From contig NZ_BAABFV010000001.1 of the NCBI RefSeq assembly GCF_039541235.1, forward strand, positions 558,001 to 622,000: a stretch of DNA of 64,000 bases, read 5' to 3'. Source of the stretch: Kangiella marina (GTDB lineage: Bacteria; Pseudomonadota; Gammaproteobacteria; Enterobacterales; Kangiellaceae). This document shows, one piece after another, positions 63,975 to 64,000 of the stretch; position 1 is the stretch's first letter; each line of letters begins with the position of its first letter. The notes under the pieces are model-generated. The model saw only the letters and a program-made list of their open reading frames with translations, was not told the origin of the DNA and did not search any database. The translations under genes were made by a program, and so were the position numbers.

Positions 63975-64000
63975 TGATTATCCCCAAAATACGTAAACCT

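Overview
The window reads as chromosome from a marine-type gammaproteobacterium. The evidence is the thrS-infC-rpmI-rplT-pheS-pheT-ihfA-merR order, infC starting at ATT, the Bfd/Bfr pair, CGFS glutaredoxin, class Ia nrdAB with NrdR-like boxes, and Fur-type operators. The gene set (fused branched-chain E1, reverse transsulfuration pair, AbgT carrier) would fit a Kangiella-like bacterium, but that genus is a guess from gene content.

Regions. 1-11494 (minus) is the N-terminal 3831 codons of one giant secreted protein: signal peptide, one DUF7933/DUF11-like domain, then about 32 Calx-beta repeats running off the window edge. It contains an 833-bp perfect internal duplication. 11.5-12.3 kb holds a hairpin-rich leader and tRNA-Pro(GGG). 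12.3-20.0 kb is the translation cluster (minus). 20.3-26.8 kb carries a GFA protein, an S41-like peptidase, a CPXCG protein, a CioAB/CydAB-type quinol oxidase with a small third gene (22390-22542), a REP-associated tyrosine transposase between REP-like hairpins, and glyoxalase I. 27.0-28.7 kb is pyrC-rnt. 29-32 kb carries an isoaspartyl peptidase, a lipoprotein and a gluzincin-type protease. 30.7-35.2 kb is an AT-richer accessory stretch of unrecognised genes punctuated by a recurring TCTGACCCCATTTATT-like motif. 35.6-41.1 kb is redox and iron: peroxiredoxin, LysR/WrbA-like pair, Fur box-bfd, an aspzincin-like protein, bfr, a GDPD and grxD. 41.4-50.3 kb has a beta-propeller diguanylate cyclase, a lone FbpC-type ATPase, and nrdAB. 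50.4-53.0 kb is a Fur-box-preceded operon of porin, FMN-binding protein and PepSY-like membrane protein. 54.3-64 kb has sodB, a split membrane/spermidine-synthase-like pair, an XRE-2TM regulator, cystathionine synthase/lyase genes with a small membrane protein between them, the fused E1, and AbgT.

How it fits together. The best supported functional theme outside housekeeping is iron and redox: Fur-type palindromes lie at 29063-29077, 38222-38236 and 53042-53056, before a small Cys-rich protein, bfd, and the porin/flavoprotein operon. The strongest structural observations are the 333-bp repeat register of the giant gene, with duplications at exact multiples of 333, and the cassette-like spacing of orphan genes at 30.7-33.6 kb. 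No CRISPR array, prophage or complete insertion sequence with two ends was found.
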